Source of the DNA: JBAOHV01 sp964450685
GTDB lineage: Bacteria; Actinomycetota; Acidimicrobiia; Acidimicrobiales; Microtrichaceae
NCBI GenBank assembly: GCA_964450685.1
Contig: CAYVDN010000006.1
Location: 1 to 64,000 of the forward strand
Length of the DNA: 64,000 nucleotides
Direction: 5' to 3'
The translations under genes were made by a program, and so were the position numbers. Shown one piece after another: positions 23,294-32,798 of the stretch; within the stretch, counting starts at the first letter, position 1, and each line of letters starts with the position of its first letter. The notes under the pieces are model-generated. The model made no database searches, was not told the origin of the DNA, and saw only the letters and a list, made by a program, of their open reading frames with translations.

Positions 23294-25891
23294 ATGTCCG
23301 ACCAGCCCTCCGCAGAGCGCGGCGCCTCCGCCGACGGCCCGCCCTACGCAACTTATGACCCGCAGGCGATCGAACCGCGGTGGCAGGAGTTCTGGCGCGA
23401 GAACCGCACCTACGAGGTCGACAACGACGACCCCCGCGACCGCTACTACGTGCTGTGCATGTACCCGTACCCGTCCGGTGCGGCGCACATGGGACACGTT
23501 CGCAATTACACCTTCGGCGACCTGCTCACGCGTTATCGCACGATGCGCGGTGATGCGGTCCTGTCACCGATGGGCTTCGACAGCTTCGGGCTGCCGGCCG
23601 AGAACGCGGCGATCAAGACCGGGCGTCACCCGCGCGAGTTCACCGACGAGCGAATCGAGCAGCTGCGCAGCTCCATCACCCGCATCGGTGGCGTCTACGA
23701 CTGGCGTCGCGAGGTTCGCAGCCACGATCCGGAGTACATCCGCTGGACCCAGTGGATCTTCCTGCAGTTCCTGAACGCAGGGCTCGTGTACCGCAAGGCG
23801 GCGCCGGTCAACTGGGACCCGGTCGACCAGACGGTGCTGGCCAACGAGCAGGTGTTGCCGGACGGGACAGCTGAGCGCTCCGGTGCGATGGTCGAGAAGC
23901 GTGACCTGGAGCAGTGGTACTTCCGTATCACCGACTACGCCCAGCAGCTGCTCGACGACCTCGAGAAGGTCGACTGGCCCGAGCGCGTGGTGGTCCAGCA
24001 ACGCAACTGGATCGGACGCTCCGAGGGCGTCGAGTTCGCGATGCAGGTCGTGGACCGCGCAGGCGAGCCCGTCACCTCCGACGGTGGCGAGGCTCTGGGC
24101 TTCCGGGTCTTCACCACCCGTCCCGACACCAGCTACGGCATGACTTTCTGCGTGCTCGCTCCCGAGCACCCGCTGGTGCGGACGATCACCACACCCGACC
24201 GTCGCGAGGATGTCGAAGCGTTCGTCGAGCGTGCGCGCCGCACCTCCGAGATCGACCGCCTGTCGACCGAGCGCGACCTGGCGGATCGCGGCTGCTTCAC
24301 CGGGGCGTTCGCCACGAACCCGTTCACCGGAAGGCCGGTGCCCGTCTTCCTCGCCGACTACGTGCTGGCCACCTACGGGACAGGTGCCGTCATGGCGGTG
24401 CCTGGCGAGGACCAGCGCGACTGGGACTTCGCCACCGCGTTTGGGTTGGAGATCATCCAGACCGTCGAGCGGCCAGACGGCTGGGACGGCCAGGCGTACA
24501 GCGGCGAAGGGGTGCACGTGAACTCGCCGGCCGGCGACTCTGTCGACGGCGCTCCGGTGCTGAACGGCATGTCGGTACCGGACTCGAAGGCAGCGGCAAT
24601 CGAATGGCTGTCGGTCACGGGAATCGGGGAGAGACGGGTCAACTTCCGGCTGCGGGACTGGCTGCTGTCGCGCCAGCGGTTCTGGGGCTGCCCGATCCCG
24701 ATCGTGTACTGCGACGGCGACGACTCGCGCGAGGGCTGCGGCATCGTGGCCCTGCCCCAGGACCAGCTGCCCGTCCTCGCGCCCGACGACGTCGAGTTCA
24801 TGCCGACCGGCCAGTCGCCGCTGCAGTTCCACGAAGGCTTCCTGAACACGAAGTGTCCGACGTGCGGAGGTCCCGCTCGCCGTGAGACAGACACGATGGA
24901 CACATTCGTAGACAGCTCCTGGTACTACCTGCGCTTCTGTGACCCGTGGTCCGACGAGCTGCCGTTCCGTCGCGATGCGGTGGAAGCATGGATGCCCGTC
25001 GACCAGTACATCGGTGGCGCCGAGCACGCGGTGCTGCACCTCATGTACGCCCGGTTCTTCACAAAGGCGCTGTCGGACCTGGGTCTGGTCCCGGCAGATC
25101 TGCGCGAGCCGTTCCAACGGCTCTTCACCCAGGGCATGATCCGCCTGGACGGCGCCAAGATGTCGAAGTCCAAGGGCAACCTGGTGGCACCCGAAGAGAT
25201 CATCGACACGCTCGGTGCGGACACCCTGCGCCTGGCGCACCTGCAGGTGAAGCCGCCCGAGGACGACGTCGACTGGGAGGATGTCGGCCTGGAGGGATGC
25301 GCCAAGTTCCTCCACCGGGTGTGGCGACTGGCCGTACCCGGGTCCGACCTGGCTGTCGTGGTGCGAGATGGGGACATCACGGCAGCAGACCAGCAGATCA
25401 TCCGTGCGACGCACCGCCTGGTCGCCGACATCACCGAGTCCTTCGACCGCTGGTCCTACAACGTGGCCGTGTCGCGCTACATGGCTTTCGTCAACGACCT
25501 GTACCGCTACGTCCAGACCGATGAGGGTGCCCACGCCGCCACCCTCGCAGAGGCGGTCGACACGTTGCTACGCGTGCTTGCCCCTGCATGCCCGCACATG
25601 ACAGCCGAGCTCTGGTCGATGCGACACCCCGGTGACGGCGCGACGGTCGCCCACGTGCACGAGAGCCCGTGGCCGGTTCCAGACCCGGCGATGCTGGTCG
25701 AGGATTCCGTGACGCTCGTCGTGCAGGTCAACGGCAAGGTGCGTGATCGGATCGAGATCGCCGCCGACGCCGACGAATCGGCTTGTGTCGAGGCTGCGCT
25801 CGCTTCGGAGAAGGTGCGCGCTCAGCTGGGGTCCGGTGAGCCGCGTAAGGTCATCGCACGGCCCCCGAAGCTGGTGAACTTCGTCGTCTGA
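23294..25891 (+). CDS. leuS: leucyl-tRNA synthetase
   Basis: 865-aa class I synthetase that charges tRNA-Leu. The HIGH motif appears as HMGH (about 65-68) in AHMGHVRNYTFGD; KMSKS is at about 622-626 in DGAKMSKSKGNLV. The CP1 editing domain (about 225-420) keeps the conserved TTRPDT and GTGAVMAVPGEDQRDWDFA. Zinc-type Cys residues are present in TKCPTCGGPA. The C-terminal tRNA-binding domain ends VQVNGKVRD...VARPPKLVNFVV type (here VIARPPKLVNFVV). Length is normal for the family. Confidence 0.97.
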   Translation: MSDQPSAERGASADGPPYATYDPQAIEPRWQEFWRENRTYEVDNDDPRDRYYVLCMYPYPSGAAHMGHVRNYTFGDLLTRYRTMRGDAVLSPMGFDSFGLPAENAAIKTGRHPREFTDERIEQLRSSITRIGGVYDWRREVRSHDPEYIRWTQWIFLQFLNAGLVYRKAAPVNWDPVDQTVLANEQVLPDGTAERSGAMVEKRDLEQWYFRITDYAQQLLDDLEKVDWPERVVVQQRNWIGRSEGVEFAMQVVDRAGEPVTSDGGEALGFRVFTTRPDTSYGMTFCVLAPEHPLVRTITTPDRREDVEAFVERARRTSEIDRLSTERDLADRGCFTGAFATNPFTGRPVPVFLADYVLATYGTGAVMAVPGEDQRDWDFATAFGLEIIQTVERPDGWDGQAYSGEGVHVNSPAGDSVDGAPVLNGMSVPDSKAAAIEWLSVTGIGERRVNFRLRDWLLSRQRFWGCPIPIVYCDGDDSREGCGIVALPQDQLPVLAPDDVEFMPTGQSPLQFHEGFLNTKCPTCGGPARRETDTMDTFVDSSWYYLRFCDPWSDELPFRRDAVEAWMPVDQYIGGAEHAVLHLMYARFFTKALSDLGLVPADLREPFQRLFTQGMIRLDGAKMSKSKGNLVAPEEIIDTLGADTLRLAHLQVKPPEDDVDWEDVGLEGCAKFLHRVWRLAVPGSDLAVVVRDGDITAADQQIIRATHRLVADITESFDRWSYNVAVSRYMAFVNDLYRYVQTDEGAHAATLAEAVDTLLRVLAPACPHMTAELWSMRHPGDGATVAHVHESPWPVPDPAMLVEDSVTLVVQVNGKVRDRIEIAADADESACVEAALASEKVRAQLGSGEPRKVIARPPKLVNFVV

Positions 25892-25935
25892 GCTCGGGGC
25901 CGTAACCGCAACGCCCACGGGAAGGTCAGACAACC

Positions 25936-27591
25936 GTGCTGTCGCTCATCGATCGAATCGAGTCAGTAGCCGCTAACCCCCGGGGGACGATGACCTTCGC
26001 CAACGGCGACGACACGGTCACCATCGGCTGGGACGACCTCCACCGCGACGCCCGGGCAGCTGCGGCAGGGCTCCAGGCGAGGGGGGTGCGACCGGGCGAC
26101 CACGTGGCGCTCATCGGGCCGACGACCCGCCGGCTGGTCACGACCATCCAGGCGACCTGGCTGAGCGGGGCAGCGCTGGTGACGATGCCGCTTCCCATGC
26201 GTATGGCTGCACTCGACCAGTTCATCGCCCAGACGCGCGCCCGCATCCACCGGTCGAACACCCGCATCGTCGTGATCGACCCGGACCTCGCTGCGTTCAT
26301 CGAACCGGTCCCGGGTGATCCGCCGTTCGTCACCCTTGACGAGCTCTTCGCGGACGACATGCCGGGGGAGGATGCCTACCGTCGCCCCGACAGCGACCCG
26401 GACTCGCTCGCCGTGCTGCAGTTCACCTCTGGTTCGACCTCGGAACCCAAGGGCGTGATGCTCTCTCACCGGGCCATCTGCAACAACCTCGACGGTGCCT
26501 GGCAGGCAGCCGAGATCGTCCCCGAGGACGTGATCGTGTCGTGGCTGCCGCTGTATCACGACATGGGTCTGGTCGGCCTTCTGACGATCCCGATGTCGCT
26601 CGGTTGCACGCTCGTCCAGGGTGCTCCCCAGGACTTCCTGGCGCGGCCGATCCGATGGCTGCGCTGGATCAGCGAATTCGGCGGCACCGGTACTGCCGGG
26701 CCGAACTTCTCGTACGCCCTGGCGACGAGGGCTCTCAAGCGCAGCGACGAGGAGCTCGACCTGTCCCACATGCGCGTCTGGTTGAACGGCGCCGAGCCGG
26801 TCGACCCGGAGACATACCGAGGGTTCTTCGAAGCGGGTGAGCGGTTCGGTCTGTCGCCCAAGGGCGCGTTCCCGGCGTTCGGGATGGCCGAGGTCTGCAT
26901 CGCCGGTACGTTCCCCACACCCGGCGCCGGACTGCAGACCGACTGGGTGGACCGCGAGGCTCTCGAGTCGGATCGCAAGGCAATCGCAGTCGAAGCCGGC
27001 AGCGGGGGCGCGACCGAGTTGGTCGTGCTGGGCCGGGCGGTGCCGGGACTCGAGGTCTCCGTCGTCGACCCCGAGTCCGGCGAGGTCTGCTCGGAGCGGG
27101 AGGTCGGTGAGCTGCGAATAACCGGCAACTCGCTGACCAGCGGCTACTTCAACGATGCCGAGTCGACCGACGCGCTGATCATCGACGGCTGGCTGCACAC
27201 CGGCGACCTCGCCTACACCGTCGACGGTCAGCTGGTCGTGTGCGGCCGCATCAAGGATGTGATCATCGTCGGCGGACGCAACATCTACCCCCAGGACGTC
27301 GAGAAGGCAGCCGGTGAGGTCGCAGGTGTCCGCCCCGGCAACATCATCGCCTTCGGTACCGACGGGCGCCACGGAGCACAGAACATCATCGTGGTCGCCG
27401 AGGCGCGGGGCGACGATCCCGTCGGGATCGCGCGGGAAGTCACCCGGGTGGTCAACGACTCCGTGGGCATTCCCCCCAAGGAAGTCGTGCTCGTCGAGCC
27501 GGGGACAGTGCCCAAGACGTCGTCCGGCAAGCTCCAGCGCTCGGCCTGCAAGCAGCAGTACGGATCGGGCGAGCTCTCCCGTCTGGGCTGA
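25936..27591 (+). CDS. fatty acyl-AMP ligase-like adenylate-forming enzyme
   Basis: 551-aa ANL-superfamily enzyme that activates a carboxylic acid with ATP. Motifs in order: phosphate loop FTSGSTSEPKGVMLSH (about 158-173), WLPLYHDMGLVG, FPAFGMAE, GWLHTGDLAY, and the C-terminal lysine in KTSSGKLQR. The YHDMGL sequence and the short N-terminus are typical of fatty acyl-AMP ligases (FAAL), which hand acyl-AMP to carrier proteins rather than CoA; a CoA ligase role is possible. No carrier protein or polyketide synthase is adjacent. GGGAAGG lies 10 nt before the GTG. It precedes the fused transporter operon by 81 bp on the same strand. Confidence 0.85.
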   Translation: MLSLIDRIESVAANPRGTMTFANGDDTVTIGWDDLHRDARAAAAGLQARGVRPGDHVALIGPTTRRLVTTIQATWLSGAALVTMPLPMRMAALDQFIAQTRARIHRSNTRIVVIDPDLAAFIEPVPGDPPFVTLDELFADDMPGEDAYRRPDSDPDSLAVLQFTSGSTSEPKGVMLSHRAICNNLDGAWQAAEIVPEDVIVSWLPLYHDMGLVGLLTIPMSLGCTLVQGAPQDFLARPIRWLRWISEFGGTGTAGPNFSYALATRALKRSDEELDLSHMRVWLNGAEPVDPETYRGFFEAGERFGLSPKGAFPAFGMAEVCIAGTFPTPGAGLQTDWVDREALESDRKAIAVEAGSGGATELVVLGRAVPGLEVSVVDPESGEVCSEREVGELRITGNSLTSGYFNDAESTDALIIDGWLHTGDLAYTVDGQLVVCGRIKDVIIVGGRNIYPQDVEKAAGEVAGVRPGNIIAFGTDGRHGAQNIIVVAEARGDDPVGIAREVTRVVNDSVGIPPKEVVLVEPGTVPKTSSGKLQRSACKQQYGSGELSRLG

Positions 27592-27672
27592 CCCGCCCGG
27601 CTCCGGGTCTGTACCGACCACCGACCCCCGACCTGGAGTCCCGTCACGTACTACGGTCGCCCCCGTTCCGGG

Positions 27673-29769
27673 GTGACCGGCGGCAGGTGCGCACATCGGG
27701 GGGTGGCGTTGTCCGTACGAGGGGGGAGAGCGCCTGATCGTCGTGTCGACGCGTGGCTTCTCGCTCCGGCGGCGCTGATCGTCGCAGTCCAGGTGACCCT
27801 GTTCCCGGTGCCGCTCGGTGCCGCGTTCTCCGGTCTGATCATCGGTCTGCTCGGCGCGCTGGGGGCGGTCGGGCTGGCACTCGTCTGGCGATCCAACCGG
27901 GTCGTCAACTTCGCGCAGGGAGACCTGGGCGTGTTCCCGGCGACGCTGACGGTTCTCCTGGTCACCATCGTCGGCCTCCCGTGGATCGTCGGGATGGCCG
28001 CAGGGTTCGCCTCGGCGTTGATCGTCGGGCTCCTGGCCGACGTGCTCGTCGTCCGGCGATTCTACCGGGCGCCCCGGCTGCAGCTCACGGTGGCGACCTT
28101 GGGGCTGGCCCAGATACTGGGTTTCGCGGCACTGGTGCTTCCGAGGGCGTGGGGAGAAGGCCCGGTGATCCGCAGCCTGCCGGCCCCCTTCGAGGTCTCG
28201 TTCAGTGTCGGGGAGGTCAACTTCGATGCGAACGACCTGATCGCACTCATCGTGGCACCACTGCTGATCGGCGGTCTTGCCGCGTTCCTGCGCCTGACCG
28301 ACACCGGAATCGCTGTGCGCGCAGCAGCCGATCGCCCCGACCGGGCAGCGGGTCTGGGCATACCGGTCCGTCGTCTCGAGGCGCAGGTCTGGACGCTCGC
28401 CGCGCTGCTTTCGTTCGTGTCGGTCTGTCTGACCGCCGGGGTCACGAACCTGCCTTTCGGTGTCGGCACCGGCCTGGTGATAGTCCTGCGTGCCCTTGCA
28501 GCGCTCGTGATCGGACGGATGACCCACATGGTCGTCATCGCGACCACAGCGGTTTGCCTGGGGTTGCTCGAGACCGGCATCCGCTGGAACACAGGCGACG
28601 TGGCACTCGTCGCGCCGATCCTCGCGGCTCTGATCATCGCCAGTCTCCTGATCCAGCGGCGGGGAGCCACCCGCGCCGACCGCGACGACTCGGCGAGCTT
28701 CGCCTCGACGACTGAGGTGCGCCGGGTTCCGACAGCGGTGGCCCGGCTGAGCGTCGTCAGGCTCGCCCGATGGGCCACGGGGTCGGCGCTGGCGTTGCTC
28801 GTCGTGCTGGGACCGTTGGCGATGGGCACCAACGGTCAGCTCAAGGCGGGGGTGGTTGTGATCTTCGCGATCATCGGTACGTCGGTGGTCGTCCTCACCG
28901 GTTGGGCGGGTCAGGTGTCGCTCGGACAGATGGTCTTCGTCGGGGTCGGCGCGGCGGTTGGCGCGTGGTGCACCGTGGAAAGAGGGTGGGATCCGTTCGT
29001 GTCGATGATGATCGCCGGACCACTCGGCGCCGCCGCGGCCGTCGTCGTGGGCCTGCCGGCTCTGAGACTCCGTGGTCTGTACCTGGCTGTGACCACGCTC
29101 GCCGTCTCGCTCGCCGCGTCGGAATGGGTGTTCTCCAACCGTGCTGTCGAAGTGATCCCAACAGGGTCTTTCGAACGACCGGCGTTGTTCGGTCGCATAC
29201 CGCTGGACACCCCGATGCGCCTCTACTACTTCGCGCTGGGCGTCCTCGCCGTCGTATTCGTCGCTCTCCGCGGAATCCGACGGAGCCGTAGCGGTCGGGT
29301 CCTGGTGGCACTGCGCGACAACGAGGACGGTGCCGCCGCGTTCGGAGTCGACCCCACCCGCGCCAAGTTGTCCGCGTTCGCCCTGTCGGGGTTCGTCGCC
29401 GCCTGGGCAGGAGTGGTGATGGTGATCCACCAGGCCTCTTTCCGCTCCGTCACGTACAGCGCCGAGGAGAGCCTCACGGTCTTCGTCGCGACCGTCATCG
29501 GTGGCCTCGGCAGCCTGACCGGAGCGGTCCTGGGAGCGGTGTTCCAGCGCGGTGCCCAATGGTTGCTGCCGGCCCCGTGGTCGGTGCTTGCCACAGGCCT
29601 GGGAGTCCTGGTGGTTCTGCTCGTACTTCCGGAAGGGCTGTCCGGTCTGCTCTGGCGGGGTCGTGACGCCCTGCTCGGACGTGTGACGCTGCCCGGCGAG
29701 ACCGCGTCTGATGAGACCGCGTCTGATGAGACCGCGTCCGATGAGACCGGCGAGGTGCGCGAGTCGTGA
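27673..29769 (+). CDS. fused LivH-LivM branched-chain amino-acid-type ABC permease
   Basis: 698-aa membrane protein in which both permeases of a Liv-type (HAAT) importer are joined. The LivH half spans about 30-330 (GLIIGLLGALGAVGLALVW; NFAQGDLGVFP). A charged linker lies at about 330-365 (RRGATRADRDDSAS). The LivM half spans about 370-665 (TGWAGQVSLGQMVFVGVGA; AVFQRGAQWLLP). The C-terminal tail holds three ETASD repeats encoded by tandem 15-bp units. The next gene overlaps by GTGA. GTG 27673 is taken as start; GTG 27703 is also possible. The substrate is unknown; Liv-type systems carry amino acids, urea, amides or aromatic acids. Confidence 0.85.
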   Translation: MTGGRCAHRGVALSVRGGRAPDRRVDAWLLAPAALIVAVQVTLFPVPLGAAFSGLIIGLLGALGAVGLALVWRSNRVVNFAQGDLGVFPATLTVLLVTIVGLPWIVGMAAGFASALIVGLLADVLVVRRFYRAPRLQLTVATLGLAQILGFAALVLPRAWGEGPVIRSLPAPFEVSFSVGEVNFDANDLIALIVAPLLIGGLAAFLRLTDTGIAVRAAADRPDRAAGLGIPVRRLEAQVWTLAALLSFVSVCLTAGVTNLPFGVGTGLVIVLRALAALVIGRMTHMVVIATTAVCLGLLETGIRWNTGDVALVAPILAALIIASLLIQRRGATRADRDDSASFASTTEVRRVPTAVARLSVVRLARWATGSALALLVVLGPLAMGTNGQLKAGVVVIFAIIGTSVVVLTGWAGQVSLGQMVFVGVGAAVGAWCTVERGWDPFVSMMIAGPLGAAAAVVVGLPALRLRGLYLAVTTLAVSLAASEWVFSNRAVEVIPTGSFERPALFGRIPLDTPMRLYYFALGVLAVVFVALRGIRRSRSGRVLVALRDNEDGAAAFGVDPTRAKLSAFALSGFVAAWAGVVMVIHQASFRSVTYSAEESLTVFVATVIGGLGSLTGAVLGAVFQRGAQWLLPAPWSVLATGLGVLVVLLVLPEGLSGLLWRGRDALLGRVTLPGETASDETASDETASDETGEVRES
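29698..29742 (+). repeat. three tandem 15-bp repeats inside the LivHM gene
   Basis: GAGACCGCGTCTGAT occurs twice exactly and a third time with one change (29728-29742), in frame, coding ETASD x3 in the C-terminal tail. Such a repeat can change copy number by slippage. Confidence 0.9.
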
Positions 29770-32700
29770 GCCACGCCGATCGCATCACACTTCTCGACCT
29801 CCGCGAGTCGTCCCGTGGGGTCGTCGACCCACGGCGCTGGGGCGCCGGTCTGCGCCGGCCGCGACGATCGCTGCGTGCGATGGTCGGTGACGGGCCCGTG
29901 TTCCCTCTGCTCGTGCTGTTCGGCCTGAACGCCGTTGACGAGCTCGACCGCACGGGCTTCGGCATCCTGCTGCCCAACATCCGCGACGCGTTCGGCATGT
30001 CCAACACCGGTGTCCTGACTCTGGTGGGTGTCACGGCACTCGGCGCGCTGGCGATGCAGATGCCCATCGCGATCGCGTCCGACCGCGGCAACAGGGTTGC
30101 GATAACGCTCGTCGGCGCATCCGCCTGGGCTGTGTTCTCGGTCATGACAGGTGCTGCGACCACGATCTGGATGCTGCTCGTCGCCCGGGTCGGTACCGGC
30201 ATCGGCCGGGCGGTCGTGGACCCCACACACAACGCTCTGCTGTCGGACTGGTACGCGGTCGACCGTCGCCCGGCGGTGTTCTCGTTCCACCGCGCTGCGA
30301 ACGTGCTCGGCAACTTCGCGGGGCCTCTGCTCGCCGGAGGGCTGGCGGCTGCGTTCAGCTGGCGGGTCCCGTTCTTCGTGTTCGCTGTGCCGACAGTCGT
30401 CCTGGTCGTGCTCGGCATGCGCTTGCGCGACCCGGTCAGAGGAGCGCAGGAACGCCGTGCGGCGGGCGCGGGTGAACACGTGGCAGAGACGGCCGAGGTT
30501 CCGCCGAGCTTCGCCGAGGCGTGGCGGCTCCTGTGGAAGATCGATGTGCTGCGCCGGATGTGGTACTCGGTGCCGTTTCTGGCGGTTGCGATCGTCGGTT
30601 TCATCTCCCTCGCAGGGCTCCTCTACGAAGAGGTGTACCGGCTCGACGAGTTGGAGCGCGGCTATCTGGCAGCGGTGGCCGAACCGTTCCAGTTCCTCGG
30701 TCTGGCGGTCGGAGCGCGGCTCGGGACCAGATTGTTCCTGCGCGGTCCCCACCTGATCTTCCGGCTGCTGCGCGGCGTCGCCTTCGCCTGTTCCGCCCTG
30801 GTCGCATGCTTTGCTCTGGCGCCGACGTTGCCGCTGACGATCGTCGCCAACATCGCTCTCACAACCGTTCTCGCCATCTTGTTGCCAGGGCTGTTCGCGA
30901 CCCTTTCCCTGGCCATCCCGGCCCGCGCCCGTTCCGTCGGCTTCTCGATCGCGGCCTGGTGGGCGATCCCGGGTCTGGCGATGCTGCCCTTGATCGGCTG
31001 GGTCTCCGACACGTTCGGCATCCGTCTCGGGATGCTCGTCATGGTGCCGATCCTCGTCGTCGGCGGGCTGATCATCTCCACCGGCGGTTCGGTCGTCGAG
31101 CGTGACATCAACGACGCGTGGCGGGCATCGGCCACACGTTCGCAGGCGTTGATCGAGCGAGAGGACGGCCGCTCGAAGCTGCTCGTCGTCAAGGACCTGC
31201 AGGTGGGCTACGGGCAGGTCCGGATCCTCCACGACATCGACTTCGAGGTGGCAGAGGGGGAGGTGCTCGCAGTGCTGGGAACCAACGGCGCCGGCAAGTC
31301 GACTCTGATCAGAGCCATCTCTGGTGTCACCGAGGCCGACTTCGGAGCGGTCGTCCTCGACGGTCGAGACATCACCCACGCACCGCCGAACGAGATCGCG
31401 TCGTTGGGTGTCGCCCAGGTGCCCGGCGGTGCCGGCACCTTCCCGTCGTTGAGCGTCGCCGAGAACCTGCGCGCAGCCGGGTGGCAGCTCAGGCGTGACC
31501 GGGCCGGGCTGGCAGAGCGGACCGACGAGGTGCTCGACGTGTTCCCAGTCCTGCGCGACCGGTTGGACGAGCCGGCGGCCAACCTGTCGGGTGGGCAGCA
31601 GCAGATGCTCGCGTTGGCGATGGCGCTGCTGTCACGACCGAAGCTCCTCCTCGTCGACGAGCTCAGCATGGGGCTCGCGCCTGTCGTGGTCGGTCAGCTC
31701 GCCTCACTCGTCCGTCGGGTTGCGTCAGAGGGCACGACCGTCGTGCTGGTCGAACAATCGATCAACGTCGCCCTCGGCATCGCTACGAGCGCGCTGTTCA
31801 TCGAGCGCGGCCGGATCCGGTACGCGGGACCGGCACACGAGTTGGTCGAGCATCCCGAACTGCTGCGCGCAGCGTTCCTGGCCGAGGGCGCTGCGTCTGT
31901 CGAGCAACGATCCGTAGTTCGGGCCGACAGGCGCTCGCCGGAGGCGTTGGAGCTCACATCGGTGACTCGCCGGTTCGGTGGGATCTCGGCGGTGGACGAT
32001 GTCAGCTTCGCCGTCGCTCCCGGGGAGATCGTCGGTCTGATCGGCCAGAACGGCGCCGGTAAGACGACGCTGCTCGATCTGATCTGCGGCTATCAGCCCC
32101 TCGACGGTGGACATGTCCGGATCGGTGGGGTCGACGTCTCCCGACGATCTCCCCACGAGCGAGCCGGAGCGGGGCTCGGCCGCACGTTCCAGGGTGGGCA
32201 TCTGTTCCCGGGTCTGACCGTCACCGAGGCAGTCGCAGTGGCGTTGGAACGGTCGACGATCGTGCGCGACATGATCAACCCCGCCCTCCGCCTGCCCGCG
32301 GCGTTCGACAGCGAGGCGGCGGTGATGCGACGGGTCCTCGAACTGCTCGACCTTTTCGGTCTGGATCCCTACCGCGACGCGTTCACGTCGGATCTCTCGA
32401 TCGGCACGAGGCGCATCGTCGAGTTCGCGTGCGCTGTGGCGCACCAGCCGGACGTGCTCCTGCTCGACGAGCCGGCCGCGGGAGTGGCTCAACGCGACGT
32501 CGAGCAGCTGGGCGGAATCCTCTCGCGTATCCGCGTCGAGCTCGGTTGTGCGATGGTCGTCATAGAACACGACATGCCCCTGGTCGCCTCGGTGTGTGAT
32601 CGGCTCGTCGCCCTGGAGGCAGGCTCGGTGATCGCCGAGGGCCCACCCGGCAAGGTGCTGAACGATCCGGCTGTCGTGGCGTCCTACCTGGGTGATGACA

Positions 32701-32798
32701 TGGCGTCGGTCCACCGGTCGGGGACAGGCGACGGCTTCAGGGCCGGCAGCCAGACGGACGGGACGATGACTCGACAGTCCGAGGAGAGTGACCGATGA
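29766..32798 (+). CDS. MFS transporter fused to LivF- and LivG-type ABC ATPases
   Basis: 1010-aa three-part protein. Residues about 40-445 are a major facilitator permease (FPLLVLFGLNAVDELDRTG, IGRAVVDPTHNALLSDWYAVDRRP). Residues about 475-700 are a LivF-type ATPase with Walker A GTNGAGKST (about 504), signature LSGGQQQ and Walker B LLLVDELSMGLAP. Residues about 715-955 are a LivG-type ATPase with Walker A GQNGAGKTT (about 759) and Walker B VLLLDEPAAGV, but signature LSIGTRR instead of LSGGQ. The reading frame is unbroken and the linkers are charged, so this is a real fusion. It overlaps the LivHM gene (GTGA) and the binding-protein gene (ATGA), so the ATPases should power LivHM. The MFS part could be an extra route or a regulatory membrane anchor. 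Confidence 0.85.
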   Translation: MSHADRITLLDLRESSRGVVDPRRWGAGLRRPRRSLRAMVGDGPVFPLLVLFGLNAVDELDRTGFGILLPNIRDAFGMSNTGVLTLVGVTALGALAMQMPIAIASDRGNRVAITLVGASAWAVFSVMTGAATTIWMLLVARVGTGIGRAVVDPTHNALLSDWYAVDRRPAVFSFHRAANVLGNFAGPLLAGGLAAAFSWRVPFFVFAVPTVVLVVLGMRLRDPVRGAQERRAAGAGEHVAETAEVPPSFAEAWRLLWKIDVLRRMWYSVPFLAVAIVGFISLAGLLYEEVYRLDELERGYLAAVAEPFQFLGLAVGARLGTRLFLRGPHLIFRLLRGVAFACSALVACFALAPTLPLTIVANIALTTVLAILLPGLFATLSLAIPARARSVGFSIAAWWAIPGLAMLPLIGWVSDTFGIRLGMLVMVPILVVGGLIISTGGSVVERDINDAWRASATRSQALIEREDGRSKLLVVKDLQVGYGQVRILHDIDFEVAEGEVLAVLGTNGAGKSTLIRAISGVTEADFGAVVLDGRDITHAPPNEIASLGVAQVPGGAGTFPSLSVAENLRAAGWQLRRDRAGLAERTDEVLDVFPVLRDRLDEPAANLSGGQQQMLALAMALLSRPKLLLVDELSMGLAPVVVGQLASLVRRVASEGTTVVLVEQSINVALGIATSALFIERGRIRYAGPAHELVEHPELLRAAFLAEGAASVEQRSVVRADRRSPEALELTSVTRRFGGISAVDDVSFAVAPGEIVGLIGQNGAGKTTLLDLICGYQPLDGGHVRIGGVDVSRRSPHERAGAGLGRTFQGGHLFPGLTVTEAVAVALERSTIVRDMINPALRLPAAFDSEAAVMRRVLELLDLFGLDPYRDAFTSDLSIGTRRIVEFACAVAHQPDVLLLDEPAAGVAQRDVEQLGGILSRIRVELGCAMVVIEHDMPLVASVCDRLVALEAGSVIAEGPPGKVLNDPAVVASYLGDDMASVHRSGTGDGFRAGSQTDGTMTRQSEESDR

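Noticed and set aside
25963..29559. A 1198-codon open frame on the minus strand across the acyl-AMP ligase and LivHM genes
   Set aside because: It is antisense to two genes with clear motifs; the product is His/Arg/Asp-rich with no domain, as expected from the mirror of high-G+C codons.
29226..31379. A 717-codon minus-strand frame across the transporter fusion
   Set aside because: Opposite the MFS domain with intact membrane pattern; no motif of its own.
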